Part shown: positions 41,910 to 43,679 of the stretch, piece after piece
How the letters are laid out: every line of letters starts with the position of its first letter
Numbering within the stretch: position 1 is the stretch's first letter
NCBI GenBank assembly: GCA_021806205.1
Contig: JAJZXX010000190.1
Span: 1-43,679 of the forward strand
Length of the DNA: 43,679 nucleotides
Source of the DNA: Bacillota bacterium
GTDB lineage: Bacteria > Bacillota > Sulfobacillia > Sulfobacillales > Sulfobacillaceae
Reading direction: 5' to 3'
Translations under genes and position numbers: made by a program
Notes under the pieces: model-generated
What the model was told of the DNA's origin: nothing
The model's database searches: none
Seen by the model: the letters and a program-made list of their open reading frames with translations, nothing else

Positions 41910-42836
41910 ATGCGCTATGAATCCTTGATAGAAGCCATCGGTGCCACCCCGCTGATTCGCCTTCAGGGGCTGTCCCGCCAAACCGGCTGGGATGTATATG
42001 GAAAGTGGGAAGCAAAGAATCCCGGTGGAAGCGTCAAAGACCGGATTGCCTGGTCGATGATACAGGCTGCCGAAGAGGATGGGAGACTGGCGCCCCAGGG
42101 TACCATCATTGAACCGACCTCGGGAAACACCGGAATTGGTTTGGCCTGGGTGGCGGCGGCCCGTGGCTATCGTGCCATCGTTACCATGCCCGAAACCGCC
42201 AGCGTGGAACGCCGGGCCATGATACGGGGGTTTGGCGCCAAGGTCGTGCTCACGCCGGGGTCCGACGGGATGAAGGGGGCCATGCTAAAAGCCCAAGAAC
42301 TCAGCGCCTCCATTCCCGGTTCGGTGATCTTGCAGCAATTCGAAAATCCCGCGAATGTCGGTATCCATTACCGGACCACGGGTCCCGAGATTTGGGAGGA
42401 TACCGACGGCCGCGTCACCGCTTTCGTGTCCGGAGTTGGCACGGGCGGCACTATAACAGGGGCAGGTCGCTTTCTTCGCGAGAAAAATCCGAACGTGACC
42501 ATTGTGGCGGTTGAGCCCAAAGAGTCACCGGTTCTTTCCGGCGGTGCCGCCGGGCCCCATCGAATTCAGGGCATTGGCGCAGGATTTGTGCCAAGTATTT
42601 TGGATCAAACCATTTATGATCAGTTAGTCCAAATTCATGACGGCGATGCCATTTTAGCGGCGCAAAATTTGATGCGCGACGAAGGCTTGGCTGTGGGTAT
42701 TTCGAGCGGCGCCGCCATCGCCGGGGCTCAACAAGTGTTAACCCAATTGGCGGCCACAGGGGTCGCGGTCGTGATTCTCCCCGACCACGCCGAGCGTTAT
42801 TTGTCAACGCAGTTGTATGCAGAGGGTGGCTCATGA
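41910..42836 (+). CDS. cysK: Cysteine synthase (O-acetylserine sulfhydrylase)
   Basis: The 308-aa fold-type II PLP enzyme replaces the acetyl group of O-acetylserine with sulfide. The PLP lysine is in NPGGSVKDRIAW (Lys43), the substrate loop is EPTSGNTGIGLAW, the phosphate loop lies in SGVGTGGTITGAG, and RIQGIGAGFVP marks the CysK/CysM type. The length is standard. It shares a transcript with osmC and overlaps the Rrf2 regulator by 4 bp (ATGA). The matching serine acetyltransferase is at 34994-35884. A cystathionine beta-synthase-like role is less likely. Confidence 0.9.
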   Translation: MRYESLIEAIGATPLIRLQGLSRQTGWDVYGKWEAKNPGGSVKDRIAWSMIQAAEEDGRLAPQGTIIEPTSGNTGIGLAWVAAARGYRAIVTMPETASVERRAMIRGFGAKVVLTPGSDGMKGAMLKAQELSASIPGSVILQQFENPANVGIHYRTTGPEIWEDTDGRVTAFVSGVGTGGTITGAGRFLREKNPNVTIVAVEPKESPVLSGGAAGPHRIQGIGAGFVPSILDQTIYDQLVQIHDGDAILAAQNLMRDEGLAVGISSGAAIAGAQQVLTQLAATGVAVVILPDHAERYLSTQLYAEGGS

Positions 42837-43285
42837 GCAATCTCAAAACCTCTCTGAAAATTGGCCTGCAAATCTTAAGCGTATTGGCGCGGTCGGAAAG
42901 CCGCCCAGTCTCCGTCAGAGAACTCGCCCTCGAGTTGGGCCAGTCAGAAAAATACTTAGAGCAACTGCTGTTGCCGCTAAGACACGCCAGACTGGTCACC
43001 AGTCTTCGCGGCCCCCATGGCGGCTACCATTTATCGCGGCCGCCGAGCCACATTGCCTTACTGGAGATTTTAGAACTGATGCAGGGGCCCGTCACTTTTT
43101 GCGACTGCCCCTCTCGTCAGTGTGCCGAGTGTGTGAGTCCCGCCATGTGGCAAACCCTTGAAGCCTGTATGGAGACAAGCATGGCCCACGTTACACTTGC
43201 TGATGTCATGACGATGAGGCCACCCAAGCTTCCCGCACGGGTAGGGCTCAGTCCGGTATGGGTGGAAAACGGGCTGGGCATTTAA
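42833..43285 (+). CDS. Rrf2-family regulator with a cysteine cluster
   Basis: The 150-aa winged-helix protein has the Rrf2 layout: KIGLQILSVLAR, VSVRELALELGQSEKYLEQL for the recognition helices, and SLRGPHGGYHLSRPP for the wing. Four cysteines (90, 92, 97, 100) in FCDCPSRQCAEC, plus Cys112, stand where IscR/NsrR proteins bind an Fe-S cluster. CymR-type members do not have this cluster. It is translationally coupled to cysK (4-bp overlap). It is likely to regulate cysteine or Fe-S assembly genes, including the gene beginning at 43669. The target is inferred. Confidence 0.87.
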   Translation: MSNLKTSLKIGLQILSVLARSESRPVSVRELALELGQSEKYLEQLLLPLRHARLVTSLRGPHGGYHLSRPPSHIALLEILELMQGPVTFCDCPSRQCAECVSPAMWQTLEACMETSMAHVTLADVMTMRPPKLPARVGLSPVWVENGLGI

Positions 43286-43611
43286 GGCGTCTTCTCCGTG
43301 TTCCGGGCGTCCTATTTACGTGTGCGATTAAAGCCCTCGAATTCCCCCGGGGCAATTTTGTGTGTGCATCAATCATCATAAAACGACTGGGTGACAAGGA
43401 TGGAACATAATCCATTTACTACCAGTCGGCGCGTTCAAATTAATCTGTGCCACCCTCTTCCCACCCGATAATGCGTGCGGGATCTGCACCACCATGAAGA
43501 GTTCTCCGGGTGCGCCGATGCGGACACGCGCGGTTACCTGGGGATCACCATGAATGGGACAGCGTAGGCAAAATCAAGCCACTGGAATCCATCAGACTTC
43601 ACACCAGGGCA
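43286..43611. other. Intergenic stretch, no gene recognised
   Basis: I see no start codon with a ribosome binding site and a sensible protein here. A minus-strand frame around 43440-43570 reads CPIHGDPQVTARVRIG then ELFMVVQIP, which looks protein-like but has an upstream stop and no start. It may be a remnant. Confidence 0.4.
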
Positions 43612-43640
43612 TTGGCGTTTTGAATAACTAGTTGTATGAT
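43612..43640 (+). promoter_or_regulatory. Strong promoter for the gene at the right edge
   Basis: TTGGCG (43612-43617) and TATGAT (43635-43640) are exactly 17 bp apart. The predicted transcript start near 43647 leaves about a 22-nt leader containing TAGGAGGA before the ATG at 43669. Confidence 0.7.
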
Positions 43641-43668
43641 ACAATGGATTACACCTTAGGAGGACTCA

Positions 43669-43679
43669 ATGCTTAAACA
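43669..43679 (+). CDS. Start of a gene cut by the window edge
   Basis: ATG-CTT-AAA-CA follows TAGGAGGA at 4 nt, downstream of a good promoter. Only three full codons are visible, so the product cannot be identified. A cysteine- or Fe-S-related gene is plausible after an Rrf2 regulator. Confidence 0.6.

Overview
The window reads as chromosomal DNA of a moderately GC-rich, thermo/acidophile-type Firmicute. A Sulfobacillus-like organism is my best guess, inferred from gene content and style rather than from any marker gene. Supporting signs are strong AGGAGG-type ribosome binding sites, frequent GTG starts, a CsaA protein, a YwfO-like HD hydrolase, an EpsC-type serine acetyltransferase, a YodB-like HxlR regulator and LL-diaminopimelate aminotransferase. 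No rRNA, tRNA or CRISPR array was seen.

Region A (0.1-18.4 kb) is the highlight: two divergent operons that look like one (hydroxy)ectoine catabolic supercluster. The minus-strand operon, in order of transcription, is eutD/doeA (ectoine hydrolase), eutC (ornithine-cyclodeaminase family), a gamma-family PLP lyase, an M20 amidohydrolase, an ACT-less homoserine dehydrogenase, an aldehyde dehydrogenase, eutB (threonine-dehydratase family) and a PucR-type regulator. The plus-strand operon is an APC permease, a zinc alcohol dehydrogenase, a class III aminotransferase (DoeD-like), a second aldehyde dehydrogenase (DoeC-like) and a second PucR-type regulator. EutB, EutC and EutD are the well-supported calls. 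The rest of the route is inferred: ectoine to N-acetyl-diaminobutyrate, to diaminobutyrate, to aspartate semialdehyde, then to aspartate or, through homoserine, to 2-oxobutyrate. No eutA, eutE-type (AstE-fold) deacetylase or MocR-type EnuR regulator is present, so this would be a variant form of the pathway.

Region B (18.4-24.3 kb) is a low-coding, decaying zone. It holds a dispersed repeat also found at 10.4 kb, a RibD/DHFR-like reductase and a hypothetical protein with a zinc-finger-like N-terminus. It also holds remnants of rmuC, an M19 dipeptidase, a DruA-like (DUF4338) gene with a 150-bp MITE in it, a DDE transposase and an EmrE-type transporter.

Region C (24.3-29.3 kb, minus strand) carries a medium-chain dehydrogenase, a polysaccharide-deacetylase-like protein overlapping a GT4 glycosyltransferase, csaA and an HD phosphohydrolase. 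Region D (29.3-37.5 kb, plus strand) carries a carbamoylase/allantoate-type hydrolase with an ATZ/TRZ-type amidohydrolase, and an NRAMP-related transporter with altered metal motifs. It continues with a run of M20 dipeptidase, serine acetyltransferase, a hypothetical, threonine dehydratase and a 51-aa Cys-rich microprotein, closed by a good intrinsic terminator.

Region E (37.5-43.7 kb) has two flavin oxidoreductases divergent from an HxlR regulator, with a palindrome over the promoter. After them come dapL-murI, osmC, cysK coupled to a Cys-rich Rrf2 regulator, and a well-formed promoter driving a gene that runs off the right edge. The cysE and cysK genes at 35 and 42 kb complete the two-step serine-to-cysteine pathway.
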